This document shows, piece after piece, positions 12,290-25,500 of a stretch of 64,000 bases of DNA. The stretch covers positions 48,533,627 through 48,597,626 of the forward strand of contig NC_092686.1 of the NCBI RefSeq assembly GCF_964275005.1, read 5' to 3'. The notes under the pieces were generated by a model. It was not told the DNA's origin, did no database searches, and worked only from the letters and a program-made list of their open reading frames with translations. The DNA comes from Diadema setosum (taxonomy: Eukaryota > Echinodermata > Echinoidea > Diadematoida > Diadematidae). Positions within the stretch are counted from its first letter, which is position 1; each line of letters opens with the position of its first letter. A program made the position numbers and the translations under genes.

Positions 12290-13510
12290 ATTTTGTAATA
12301 CGGAACATTCTCGAGATTGTGGTTGAGGTCTGGCTGGTCACAAACGTCCAATTTATATTCTAACTTTGGCAGTCTTTTGAGAACATATTCCTTGAGTCTT
12401 GATGGAGTAATCCCTATAGCAGCTGCAAACACAGCTAGACTGGGATGGGTTGGTGCAGTGGCAGTATGATGGTGCACGTGATTATACCAGTACAATTAAA
12501 ACGTGATGCATGTGCAGTAAAAGATGCTCTTGAACTACAGCATCCTGTCAGCAATGGGAGGCTTCATCCTTCCAATAGCTGGAAGGGCAGCCTCTTGGAA
12601 AGCAGCAAGGGTTTGTGCTGTTACTGCTTGGGGTAGTAGACAGTTCCATATCCGGATGGTTCGAGGAAAAAAGAAAACTTGTAGGGATCTATGGTGGCCA
12701 CAGGTACTGTAAGCTTGAGGCTGTGGTCGTTTCTGCTGATGTATGGGGCTAGTGTTATGAAAGCTGGGAAGGAGATATTTACAAGTTGCTGTCGTAGTTT
12801 GAAGAACATTGTGGATTGTGCAAGGAGGCGATGTGTGTGCAAAGGATCCCATCTAAGCTGACTCACGAGACTCGAAGATGATGTCGTTGTTCGGTAGCCC
12901 CGGGTAACAAAACGTGCGGCTACTCTCTGGACTCGTTCAAGGTTTTCAACACACTGTGATGTGTAGGGATTCAAGTTTGGGGAGAACCAGGGCTTTGTAT
13001 GCATTTTCTTTTACCGTCTTTGGACATGGTGCAAGAGTTCTGCGCAGCAGGCCAAGAGTCTTGCTGGCATTGTTGGCCTTTTGCTGGCAGTGTTCATTCC
13101 ATCGGAGGTCTTGGGTGACTGTAATTCCCAGGTATTTGTAGCTGTCAGCTCTATAGGGATGGATTCATTGCACAGTATATAGTTGTACAAGTTAGGTCTA
13201 CATTTTCTTGTAATGGTAAGCACTGTACATTTCTTTATATTGAATGACATTAGCCAGACTTTGGACCAGGGCCCCATTTCATTAAAAAGCTGATATGGTA
13301 ACAACTCTTGCTGGAATGACAATTGTCATGGTAACGACAAGAATGCAGCTTCCTGACTGGCTGTTGCTATTGGAAGTTGTCATTCCAGCAAGAGTTGACA
13401 TCCTTACATCTTTTATGAAACTGGGCCCAGGTGGATAAGACCTCAAGATGACGTTGAAGGGAGATGTTGTCATCTTCTGAGTGGATGTCCCTATAGATAA
13501 CATTATTATC
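12290..13510 (-). mobile_element. Degraded LINE C-terminal fragment, interrupted by a MITE
   Basis: Minus-strand frames show a broken reverse-transcriptase C-terminus. About 13500-13434 reads YRDIHSEDDNISLQ; 13265-13011 reads WSKVWLMSFNIKKC and later an LGLLRRTL-type run; 13004-12621 reads ENLERVQRVAARFVT. These are the usual thumb and C-terminal motifs of CR1/L2-type LINEs, spread over two frames, so it is inactive. A MITE at 13267-13431 splits it. The 3' boundary is uncertain. Confidence 0.75.
13267..13431. mobile_element. Short GGGCCC-type MITE inserted in a LINE
   Basis: Inverted ends: CAGGGCCCCATTTCAT at the left and ATGAAACTGGGCCCAG at the right. An internal inverted pair (caactcttgctggaatgac and its complement) makes it nearly a full foldback. 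It separates two parts of one LINE reading frame. Confidence 0.75.
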
Positions 13511-15978
13511 ATTCCTTCATGTGTTTATTCTATCGTAAGTCACGACTTAGTTCCTCTTGGTATTCACTTTTCATGTTAATCGTGATCCATTAGGAGACTA
13601 AGAATTCCCTAAACATAACATAGGACTCTAAGATTCGTGTATGGATTGGGTTTTTGTTTGGTACTATCTATAGGATGACCTGGAGATCGGTAGATGAACC
13701 CATACTGAATGCCTCAATAATACATGTTGTAGATACTGTGTTACTCCAACGCTGCATCTAGACTGTGTACACATATTTATTCGTTTCATTTTTCCATTTC
13801 ACACACACAGGTTTATTAATCACGGCAATGGATACATCTAGAGTACTCAGTAAGGGCGAAATATTTACACAGCTGCTCGACCTGAATTAATTTGGTATTC
13901 ATCATAAATGTGGAAGACACTGTTAACAACACGAATCCTATCGTTCACAGAAAAGACAATTCTAATCGTGCTAAATGTGCATTCCTGAAAAAAAAATAAC
14001 GACTACCTGTTGAGAAAAAAATGAAACCATATTCTAAGAATTGCACTGTGATGTTGTTTTTTTTTTCATATTATTTCTATCGACAAAGATAACTCTTTAC
14101 ACTGACATTTAAGTCTTTGTATGGACCTAGATCGAGACAATTTATGACACAAAGTAAAATATGATCACCTAAGCAAACCACAGTCATCGCCAGGAATAAA
14201 AGGTGATAGAGAAACAAAATCTTCCCAATTCCGAGGGGTTCTGATAACATAAGTACATGCAGCAAATCAATGCGTTTGACAGGACTTACACGAATATTTG
14301 TAGCTGACTGTAACTCCCTCAGTTCAAATTGACATGTTGATTTGCAGACGGTCACGGTCTTGGGCAATGTCGGTGCCTCTAAGGCCAATGAATTTTCCGA
14401 ATGATTGTTTTATAAAGTCCGTAAACAACTTCAGCAACGCGTCTCCCAAACTATCTGAATTCCAAAACTTCGTGCGGTTTAGTAAATAGAGTGATGACGG
14501 CATTCGCTAGAAGAACTACACTGGCGGTACTGATCCAGATCGTATCTGAAGTTATTGCTTTCATGTCAATAATTCCTTCAGCTCCTTCCTTAGCCAGCGT
14601 GTTGGATCATGGACCTAATAGGTCCATAATTTGATGTACACTATTGTTCGGCTGGTATCCTTGGCCCTCATTTCTCGGGTGTTTGGATGGCTTGAATAGC
14701 CCATTAGTGTTGCACAACTTCGCGTTAGCTGAATTGTTGTGTTTTTTTTTTTGAGACTGTAAAAACTGAAAAGGAATGGCTTCTTAGCTTGTTAAAGGTG
14801 ATTAGCTCAGAATGTAATGAGAAGGAGAGGCCAGGCTCGAGTCATTGGCCCATGTCATTGCCATAGAAAGCGGCCTCAAAGTCTGGCTCGTCTAATGATT
14901 ACTCAGTAGTCTCTTTATGCTGCCGCAGTGCAAGTTGTATTCTGTTCACTTAGCCACAATACAGCCATGTGACCTAGTGGCCCATGGCCAAACATAATGA
15001 TTTCACACTCTTGATAAGATTAGAGTAAAAGCTCATTATTTATCTTGTATTGTTACTTCATCTGAAATTGACGTGAAGCTGTTGATCTCAATACTCAATA
15101 TTAACCTCCGGAATTTTCAACTGTCTACTCTACAGCCTTCATCCGCGGACTGACCTTAGCCGTCTTGATCACGTGACTGTCAATAAGCGGGTGGTCATAG
15201 ACTTCGGAAGTTTACAGCAATTGGGTCACCACATTGACCTACATATAAGAATCACGTTGTGGATGGGGAACCTCGATACTCTAAAATGGGAGTTAAGGGA
15301 GCAATCTACATCATGGCCTACCAACCTTTATCTGAACGAGGATTCGATGTAAATTCCGGAAGTCTATGACCAGTTATCGACCGTCACGTGAATAAGGTAA
15401 AGATCAGTTTGCACTTGTGAAGATCAGTTTGCTGATGAAAGCTGTAGCATTGGCAGCTGACAATTCCTGACTTAAATAATGTGTATTGAGATCAGCAGTT
15501 TTAGAATTAATGTCAGATTCTTGATAAGAATTAAATAATAAATACAAAACGATATAAAAGTGACTCCAGCGTCTGTAAGAAGTTATGACAAAAAGATGCA
15601 GCATTTGCATAATATTACTACCATATCGTAATATTAAAAGGTAACAGGTGCATCTGACTGGCTTGTAAAAAAAAATACATAATAGAAAACTGAATTAAAT
15701 CAAAAAGTTCGTACGGAAAATTGATCTTTCCGCACATTTCAAACTAATACTTATGATATTCTGTATGGAAATAACGCTTTCTTTCGTATATGCAATAGCA
15801 TGTTTTGTTATATGCATCTTACATTTTATATCCCCTAATCAATACAAAAAATGAATGAATGAATACATATTAACATTCCGCTGTGTTCCACATTTCCTAT
15901 TGACTGACTGAACTCCAAACTTGCACGGCTGACGAAATATGACGACAAACTAGAAGCCGTAACTGACAAGTTAATATA
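13511..15978. other. Intergenic, no gene supported
   Basis: A hydrophobic minus frame at 14388-14077 has no recognisable family and no matching splice partners. A foldback repeat lies at 15170-15390. Nothing else identified. Confidence 0.45.
15170..15390. repeat. Foldback repeat with CACGTGAC ends
   Basis: Imperfect inverted arms of about 42-46 bases (15170-15215 and 15349-15390) share CACGTGAC, GGTCATAGACTTC and a TTTAC end. The spacer is about 130 bases. Probably a small MITE. Confidence 0.6.
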
Positions 15979-16275
15979 CTAGTCAAAATATACGGGTGAG
16001 CTGTGGTTGGTTGTTGTCTGTTCGCGCCAAGGCAGTCTGTCGTTTGGTTCGCTGCTGCTATAACCAGAGTTTGAAAAAGTCCGGTAATCCCTGGACGAGC
16101 GCGTACCCGAACCCGTCCGCGCTACCGTGCTGCTACTTTCCCTAGAGAGACCTCTGACGCGGAATCGAGGATAGGTTGATGCGAGGTTCTCCAAGTCCAA
16201 CGCTCTCAGAAAACCCTTACGACACCAGCCATAGCCGAGACTGTTTACCAGACCTTGTAGAGGCATCGTCAACGC
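15979..16275 (-). CDS. TMEM116: TMEM116-like terminal exon 11 (TM7, cytoplasmic tail)
   Basis: 297 bases including stop. Starts ALTMPLQGLVNSLGYGW, the best family signature in the gene, then a Ser/Arg-rich 80-residue tail ending HSSPVYFD. No clear AATAAA was found just downstream. Confidence 0.82.
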   Translation of the reverse strand, partial: ALTMPLQGLVNSLGYGWCRKGFLRALDLENLASTYPRFRVRGLSRESSSTVARTGSGTRSSRDYRTFSNSGYSSSEPNDRLPWREQTTTNHSSPVYFD

Positions 16276-19200
16276 CTGCATTATGAAGAGATAGAAGCAT
16301 ACCGGCCCATGAAGATTTTGACAGTCGTGCTAGAAAGCTGTAGCACAGGAACACTTCGTTATAAAGAGGTCAGATGAATCCAAACCCTCTTATAACGAGG
16401 AGACTTTAAAGATTCCAACTCTTTTTGTACGCTTACTAAGTGAGAAAAAACCCACTGATATTACAAGATGGTTGTCACTGTTTTAGATCCTCATTATAGC
16501 GAGTTGTTCCTGTACTATTGCAAATGATTACAGTGCATTTTCAAATGTCATACATTTCTGCGTGTCATTTTTTAGTGATACACGGTTTTATTGTCGTATG
16601 TGAAATTGAAGAATGAATTGACGATGTTTTTATTTTAACTTTGAAGTTGTGTTAATATAGTTGTATTACTGTAGTTATACAATGTATTAAAGGAATTGTG
16701 TAGTTTTGGTTGAGATGGGGCTTCAAGTTTCCAACTTTTTTTTTTTTTTACAAGATAATGAGAAACCTACACTGTAAAAACATCGGTGTTAGATTTAACA
16801 CCATGGGTGTTAAATCTAACACCGATCAAACTTCAATAGAGGACCACTCCCACAGGTGTAGAAAATGTATCGTGACGGTGTTAAAAAGTGTTCGCCTGGC
16901 ACTTCGTGGTGTTAATTTGACACTGTGACTGGTGATATTTTTGACCCTGCGCTAGAGTTAATTCAATAATGACACCGCATGGCGTTGATTTGATATTGGT
17001 GGTGTTAATTTCAATGGTATAACACCCGTCCATCTTCAGTAGGGGACCACACCGACTGGTGTTACTGTGGTGTAAATGTATTTACAGATTTGTTCAAAAA
17101 TCAAGTACTTTATCGGAAAATTCTTTATCGTCTTGTTGAAGTTCAAAATTAACAAGAAGTGCAGTAACTAAGAAACTATTCAAAAAACAATTTTAAATTT
17201 TGAAATGACACCCGGAGGTGTTAATCTAACACCATGAATGAGCACCGGAAATTTAACACCAGCTCGGTGTTTCATATTTAACACCGGACTTTTTGCAGTG
17301 TACCTTTTATTACGGACCATTTTTTTTTTATTAGGACCACATTGTTTTACTTTGTTTGTGAATATCCTAGCCATTTCAGAAAACAATTTTCTTCAAATAT
17401 AGTATTCCTCTTGGAATATTGTTTAATCCTCTTTTTGAATAGTATTTCATAATTGGTTTCTTATTATCTCGCAAAAATAGATAGATTCAGCTATATGAAA
17501 GAAGAGTTTAATGACGATGATGCAGATAACGATGACGATGATGAGACGGTAGAGGAGACGGGTGTTTCTTGGTCTAGTAGTATGTCTGAGCCGAAATGAC
17601 AGAAATCCACTGCTGTAATTTGTCTTCTAATCTCATGAAGCAATGTTGTTAAGATTCCTACCAAATGCTCATCAATTCTTTGATCATTTGCCATTCTACA
17701 GTGTCAACTTGCCATGCTTAAAAAAGAGAAGAAAATGATAATGCATATAGAAACTCACCGCAATAACGTATAACCAGTACAGCTTCTGAACATCGGCTCT
17801 TTGGCTAAGAGTTAACATGGCCAGAATATATGCTGAGAAAAATTCACACAAGACAGAAAATTAAGTGGAAATAAGATAATGAAAAAAAAATCAAAATCAA
17901 TTAGTGCACTCCTAACAGAAAAACGCTACCATCAACATAAACTATTCCTATAGCAATATAATCTTTGGCTATTTATGTAATGTACTTGGAAATGTATGTC
18001 CTGCGTGACTCCAAATTATTATGATTTCACATCGCTAAATTTCTAAATTTGGCTCATCTCTTTAAGCTGGCAATCCATTTGACGTTTTTAAAAGTTTTGA
18101 AGTCTCAACGTTCAGAGTTCTCGAAGATTAGATATTTTGAGACACTCTGATAAATCAGGGTTTGTTTGTTTGTTTGTTTGTTTGTTTGTTTGTTTTTTTT
18201 TGGGGGGGGGGGGGTGGGATACATTAAGTTGGCGCATCATGAATTCTCATTATGTTGTGAATTATAGATACAACCTACTGGTGACCCGTCTGGTGTTTAT
18301 TGATAGGACCATGAGTGCGCTATTTCGTAAAGTGAGTAATGTTTGATCCTCACGCAGGTGTTATACGTACTCTTAATTACACCAAGAAGGCAAATCAGTG
18401 TGGGCATCACAGTACTTTTTAACTCTTGTATCTGTGATTACATTATATCATAGTGCCCCGCGGTATCTTAGCTATCTCCTATAATGATTATTGCCCTATG
18501 GTATTTAAGTTTCTGTATTCGTGTGCTCATACTTAGAATTTGTTTTGTGATAACAAATCATTAAAGATAAATGATTTATGTTTATTTCAGTTGGGTCAAT
18601 TCATGTTTAAATACAATAATGAAAATTTATCACAAATATTTGATCAAATGTTTCGTAGCAATGATGCGCGGCACACAATTATCCTACTCGACGTTCCAGT
18701 GAATATCATTTACTATTACTATGAACAATTTTCGCCCAAAATACATTCGTTTTCACTGGCCCGAGGTTCTGGAACAGCCTTGACAACACTCTAAAAGATG
18801 CTCTGAATTTTCCTTACTTTTAATGAAAACTGAAAAATTTCTATTGTCATCCACACAAAAACAAACAAATAGATTAGAAAATGAGTTTTTGTCATTTTTA
18901 TAAGAATAAACAAGTAAATAAGTATATGATGAGTATCTTTTAAATGATTGAGAGTTTGTGTTTGATTATAAGCCAAATTTGTATAGAATTTCAAGTTCTT
19001 ACTCATGCCTTAGTGACCTTTCCAGATAACTGAATTGTAGACACCTGTTTTTGTTTCTCTCTCTCTTTCTTTGTTATGCCTATTTTTAGTTTGTTTTCCT
19101 GCCTGTCCCGTCCCTGCTTTCGTTCTTGACCATGTCATAGTCCTTTTTTCTGTTTGTTTCGCCTGACGTCAAGATATCAAAATGTTCATACATGGAGTCC

Positions 19201-22200
19201 TTGACGGATTTTGAGATGCCCTCATCTCCTAGAGTAATTCACAAATCTTACAAGCTATGCTTTTCTTGTGAATTCCTCTTTTCAATATAATATATTATAA
19301 GAGTTACAAAATAAGATTGCATTGCTTACTTGTTTGTTTATAAAAAAACCCAACAACACCCAAAGTGGATATCATTACAATATTGTATCCATGTTTTGTT
19401 GAAACTTATGTGATTCAAAGTTCCTTAAAATATTATATACTCATGTAAACGTTATGTATATTGCTTTGTATTACTTTATATGGAAATAAGATCATTTGAA
19501 CTGAATATCAATGAAGGCACTAGCCATCTGTGAGACGTATCGAACTCTGTCTACAGAATGTAAGGTTATGTTGCAAAAGGAGCAAAAGGGTTGTTACCCT
19601 GCACGAATCAAGACACAATTGAGAACCAAGACACAGCGAGAGGCCGAAGCGACAGAGGCGACCTCGACCGCCAACTTCAGCTTCGGTTCTCTTTGTAATA
19701 ATCTTCTCTCACGAGTGTCAGTGCTGACAACTTGCGCGTAAACGCGTAAACGCCTTTGACAAAGGCTAACAATGGCTAATAATGATGGGAAGTGCTTTCG
19801 CACTGTCGAGAATCCCATAGGCCTTCCGTACAAGGCTATACAGGTGGTTTCATGATCATTATATGCATGATGTTCCGGATGTTTTTCTTCACGTTCATGG
19901 TCTTTAGTGACCAAACTGGCTATTGCAAGCATTCCCTCTACTTTGGATGGACACGGCGGGCGATGTATAAAGAAGAAAATAAACAATGATAAGTGATAAC
20001 AATATAAAACACTTATATAAGGCGCCTACAAGGCGGATGTTTCTAAGAGCACTATTTTCTGGATTACAAAATAATCATTATAGATACAGTGAAAGAGTTA
20101 GAAAGAGAAAAAAATTCTGTGGACTTAAAACAAAACAACAACAGCAACAACAACAACAACAACAACAGAAATGAACGTAATTTTACATGCCATGGTATGT
20201 ACCTCCTTTGACAAGTCGAAACTGGGCCTTGCATATGTCAGGTATCTATCTGAAAGCTGAGTTTGAGCATGGACTCAACCTGACCAGATTGCACAGGAGC
20301 TGGTATTTTATTTCCTAGAGGAGAGGGACCATTAAAAAAACCGACCACTGTATCTCCTGACAGTACGTGATAATTCTTTCGCAAACTTTGGATAGAGGTT
20401 CGTAACATGAATTAATTGAGCAGAAGTACACGCAAATTTGAACACATTAAAAAGAAAGTTTTGCTTGGAGCTGTAGGCATGTGATAGTACAACTTCATTT
20501 TTACACGAGCTTATCCTCTTCAGTATATTATTATTTTTTTTTTTTAACTATGCATGAATAACTTTATAGTAGGACTAAGCGATATTGCGCAACGCTGAAT
20601 ACTCGTAACTTGAGGCGGTGAGTTGGCTCAGTCGGTATAGCGCGTCTGCATGCCTCACGATCCTAAGGGCCCGGGTTCGAACCCGCGTCCGGACTGAGCA
20701 ATGTTGTGTGTAAGCATACCGTCCCCTGACTCCCCTCTAGCAAGAGGCAAAACAGTCGGTCCCTCGGATAGGACATAAAATGGAGGTCCCGTGTACAAGA
20801 GTGTCACAACTCATGCACGTAAAAAATCCCGCTTCATTCATTCATCGCAAAGAGCAGGGTGTTTAGCCCGGTGAAATGGTTCAACCTCACATCCAACTAG
20901 ATCCCATGGAAGACCAGCTTTGCATAGCTGAATATGGGCTATCCAGCCATCTTCTCAGATGGAAATGAACAAACAAACAAACAAACTTGACATACCTGGT
21001 ACCCAGCAAATGACGAACATGAGGATATAGGTTAACCCGCGGTTTCTCAGCTGTAAAGCCTCCAGGTTTTGCCTGTGTCCCATAAGTCCCTGTGAGAACT
21101 GGCCTCGTCTGAATACACGATATGTCCGAATGTAGAGAATCTTCAACGGACGGAATCAAAAAGATATAGGCCTAATAGCTCTGTTCTTTGACATAATGCT
21201 TTATGGTAGAATGTGATTAAGTTGCATTACGATTTGGTACGGTGTACTTTATTATTATGCATTTGACAAGATTACAATAATGTTTGACATTGCGCAAGTT
21301 TGGTCATTAACATTAATTTATAGCAATATAAATAATTATAGGGGGAGAGCAGTTCACATTAAAAACTTGACACACTTGGAGAGGGCAATTTTTGCTAAGG
21401 TCATAGGGTCACTAACACCAAAAAAACTGTGCATTCATTTTTGAAAAAGAAAAATATTATAAAACATTATATGGATCATGCTCTGAATTACAGTTTTATC
21501 AATCACCTGTTCCTTTTACGACAATCGTTAACAGACAAAAAGCAAAGAAACAAACCAGCAGAATGCGGCCAAAAACACCCTCTTGAGAGACGTACATTTC
21601 TTTGTCTTGATAATAAAGTCATTTTCCTAAACAGAAGCGGATCTAGAGAGGGGGTTGGGGGGTTGCAACCCCCCCCCCCAAAAAAAAAAAAAAAATCCAG
21701 GGACCATTTTTTAAAAATCTTATCTTTTTTTTTTTTAACTTGTAATGTTATTATTTTCTATTTATGGCAATGACCTCTATACCAAAAATAGTGGTGTTTT
21801 AGATGCAAGAAAACGCCATTTTCACACACAGATTTTCAAAAATTCTCCCTACTGTGGGAGGGGGGACACCCCCCTCCCACACCCTCCCCCCCCCCCCTCG
21901 CTCGCTCCGCTCGCTCGGGCTCGATCGCTACGCTCCCTCGCATACCGCCCCAACCCCCTCCTTTATAAAAAGCTAGATCCGCCCCTGCTAAACATTATGT
22001 CTTGCAGAGTCATTATGAAAACAGTTATTTTGGACAATATTTGAGTAAAAATAAAATGACTTTCCGAATTTCTCGACCGATAATACTCTCCTGTGATCAC
22101 CGTCATCCTGTAGACGGACACATTGAACTGACACTTATTAAATGGTTATGTTTCCACATTTTCCACATTTATATAATATGTTTCACAGCGTTTACAAACT

Positions 22201-22525
22201 ATACATTACCTCCTCGGGGGTACGCCGTTAATTCATGAGTCCTAAGACAACACCACCAAAGAAAATCACAGCTATATTAAGGAAAAGACAAGATATTGCA
22301 AGAGTATCTTTTGACACATATCAAGCCATGAAATTTGTCGAATATCACTCCGTTTATGCCACTTCAAGCAGAGACTCGTTTATGCACCATTTACGTACTA
22401 TCATCTTCTTTGATCATTTCCAAAAGAATGAAGTGGTCCCACCCCACATCCAACTGGACCCCATGGAAGACCAGCTTAGTGTAGCTGAATATGGGCTATC
22501 CAGCCATCTTCACAGATGGAAAATG

Positions 22526-22574
<49 letters not shown>

Positions 22575-25500
22575 GCATATTTATTGCGGCTTTTTAGACG
22601 ATGATCGTCCCTTGATACTTCACGAAAAGTAGACCACACCCCTATAACTGTATTTCATTCTTTGGTTACATTGCCCAATTCTAAGGATCCACCGACCGGT
22701 GTGGTAGACACGTCGTATGTGACTACACTTTTCTCGGCAATGACTCGGAGGTTGAACTCCTGTTTAAACCTTACCGATATTGCTAGAGCTGCAAAGGTGA
22801 CGAGACCAATGACCACTGATTTGACACTCGAGCTGTGGTAGTCTGGAGGCTGAAAGGATAACGGGTGGAGAGACACCGAGAACGAACTAAGAGGCAATGT
22901 CAAATGACTACTGACAATGAAAATGAAGGAAATGCGTAGAGACTGCATAGGACCAATGTAATGCGCGACAAATATTAGTCTTTAGTCCAATATTTCACTA
23001 TGTCAGGCAAACTAAAAAATACAAAAATCGTACATCTTGTTCTTGAGAAGTTGATTACTAGACTATAAACCATTCTTTTGTGATAATCAAGTGGGTTAAG
23101 ATTATGAGGAACCAACGTTTATGTCACAACTAATCCCTCACAAAAAGGTGCTATATTGGGATTATCTGCTTCAACAGCAAACACGAGATGAAGAATTTAA
23201 CGGCACCATCGATATGGACAGAATGATAGAACACCCTACAGTTAACAAAATGTTATTGTTAGTGATATGGACATTCTGATATGAAAGCAGTGCAAGACTA
23301 TGTTTGCGTGTGACTTGGAGATTTCGTGTAGGTCTACTCACCATGCACGGATCATCTGGATGATGGTAAATCAGCAGACAACTGCCGTATCCATCCATGA
23401 AAACAAAAAGAATAACACCGAAATTAGTGAAATAATTGTCAGTGAGAGATCGTATGCATGGTATGCGGCGCATATAGAACTGACTCGTTAACATGCATCC
23501 GCAACTTTCTTTAAAATATTAAAAATTATAAGAATTGTGACTATTCTGTTACTTTCTTTTCTCGGCAATCAATCAATTGGTAATCGTGAATCTAGATCGT
23601 CTGAAATTCATTTTGAAAAGATAGGGACTTTTTAGGACTTTTTATTTTACTTATACTTTAAATTAATTTTGCAGATCTTTTGATTACATGTCAGCAGTTG
23701 AGCGTTTATCCTTGATTCGGGCTAATAAAATTTACAGTGTATGATGTTTTTAAAAACACTAAAAAGAATTCACGTGATCGTTATTAAGCTGAACTACTGA
23801 AGTCTTTCCCTGCTCAGTGATCTGCCCTGTCCCTTTGATTCTGTTCTCCAGATGTACAGCTTACCTCTTTTCATCACATAGCCTTCTCTGACCACCTCAC
23901 AATCTTGCACTTTTTTCCTGCACATATGAACCACGCCCCTTTTCTCGACTACCGTGTGACTTGTCCACATTCTCTTCGGTTCGCTATTTCATAACCACCT
24001 GTCTACTCTAAACGAAACTTGCAACTATCCCTGACTATAGTTTCAGTTGTTCTTGTCCTCAAGTGTCCCCCAATGAGGACAGAGTATATCGTTACAATTC
24101 GACCCAAACCCTCGAAAGGGTTTGGGTCGAACGTACTCGCACACTCCTTGCTCAAAAAACAATTGTTTTTACCGGACCTAAATTCTGGAATGATCTTCCC
24201 GCCGATTTAATCAATTGTTCTAGTATGTTTACATTTAAACAAAAATTGAAATTAATGTTAATAAATGAATATAATCAGTCTGATTAGAATATTTCAATAT
24301 GTTATATGCGCAGTATCCTCGTTCAATGTATATTTTTGGTTTATGCTCCCGTTATATAATCACTGCACCCGTATTTGTATTAACATTTTGAACTCATTAT
24401 GAAGTTGATTATAGATAATGTGCACGTATATACTTGTGTACCTAATTATATATGCCATATTTTCATTTAGTTCTTATTCTTTGGGTTCTTGTTTTTTGTT
24501 TTGTTTTTTCACTTTTTCTTTTCATTCTCTTATTTCTTTTTCCCTTTGTACTTTGATATTTTAGCTTTCATAATCGTTTCGTCATTATTACTTTGTGTCC
24601 TATCTCCATTGATTGCATAGAAAATTTACACCGGTATTTTTTCATGGAACCTGCGTTTACAAGCTTTGCTTTTGCGGTTCCATCATATTTTACAAGTTAT
24701 AGAGAATAGTCTTATGAACATTGTGTATGCTGACACACTTTTTTCTGTTCATGTCCCGACGTATGACATATTTTGTATCTTACTTGGTTTGTATTCTTTT
24801 TTTGGATGTAGTTTGATGTCAAGTGAAATATGAAAATAAACGTGCTGGAACTGTTCACTGTGTCTCGAGTGCAAGACCAGTGCAGTTTCAGTTATTCAAT
24901 TCAATTCAATTCAGAAAGTGTAGAGTGCTGTTTTTCTTGCGGTCCATAGCTGACCATGGTCAGCTCTAGTTCAACCCACAGCTATATGATAACGAATATT
25001 TTAAAGGAAAATGAGCTTTCGGGCATATTTGTTGGCCAGATCCAATCTGAAAAGCTACAGTATCCATAACTGGGCGTGGTGATGTTTATATTAATTAAAA
25101 CGACTATACAAAGGCATTGATTAATGATACCATGATCATCACTTACCGGGCATAGATGAATATCGGAAAATGTGCCACATAATAAATATGTTAGAATAAC
25201 TTTTTTTTTTTTTTTTTTTTTTTTAGATTACATTGATATGCTCGCCAAAAAAACCCTTCAAAACCAAGATTCTGTCAGTGACATCATAGTTTTGTCAGTC
25301 ACTGGTGAAGTATTAATATGATCAACAGATACATGGGAATGCACCTTTGTTTTGCGTGAGAGTGACCACAACAACTTGCTGATTATTCGGTCACTTTCGT
25401 CAGTCCGGGGAAGTCTAAGTTGCATTTCTCTTTACAGGGTTCAAGACGTTGCAGAAATACTGAGTAAACTTCATTCGAATACGGTAAGCAAAATGACCAA

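Noticed and set aside
14077..14388. A hydrophobic 103-residue minus frame
   Set aside because: No family motif and no splice partner in phase with neighbours.
20614..20690. A tRNA gene
   Set aside because: A and B boxes are present, but an unrelated body, an (AAAC)n tail and target duplication follow, so it is a SINE.
22235..22597. A 120-residue plus frame ending in poly-Asn
   Set aside because: The end is a SINE tail (AAC)n and the start has no recognisable motif.
23171..23494. A 107-residue minus frame that looks like a membrane helix (YFTNFGVILFVFMDGYG)
   Set aside because: The hydrophobic part is the T-rich polypyrimidine tract before a splice acceptor; only the last 40 bases (23342-23381) fit the TMEM116-like gene.
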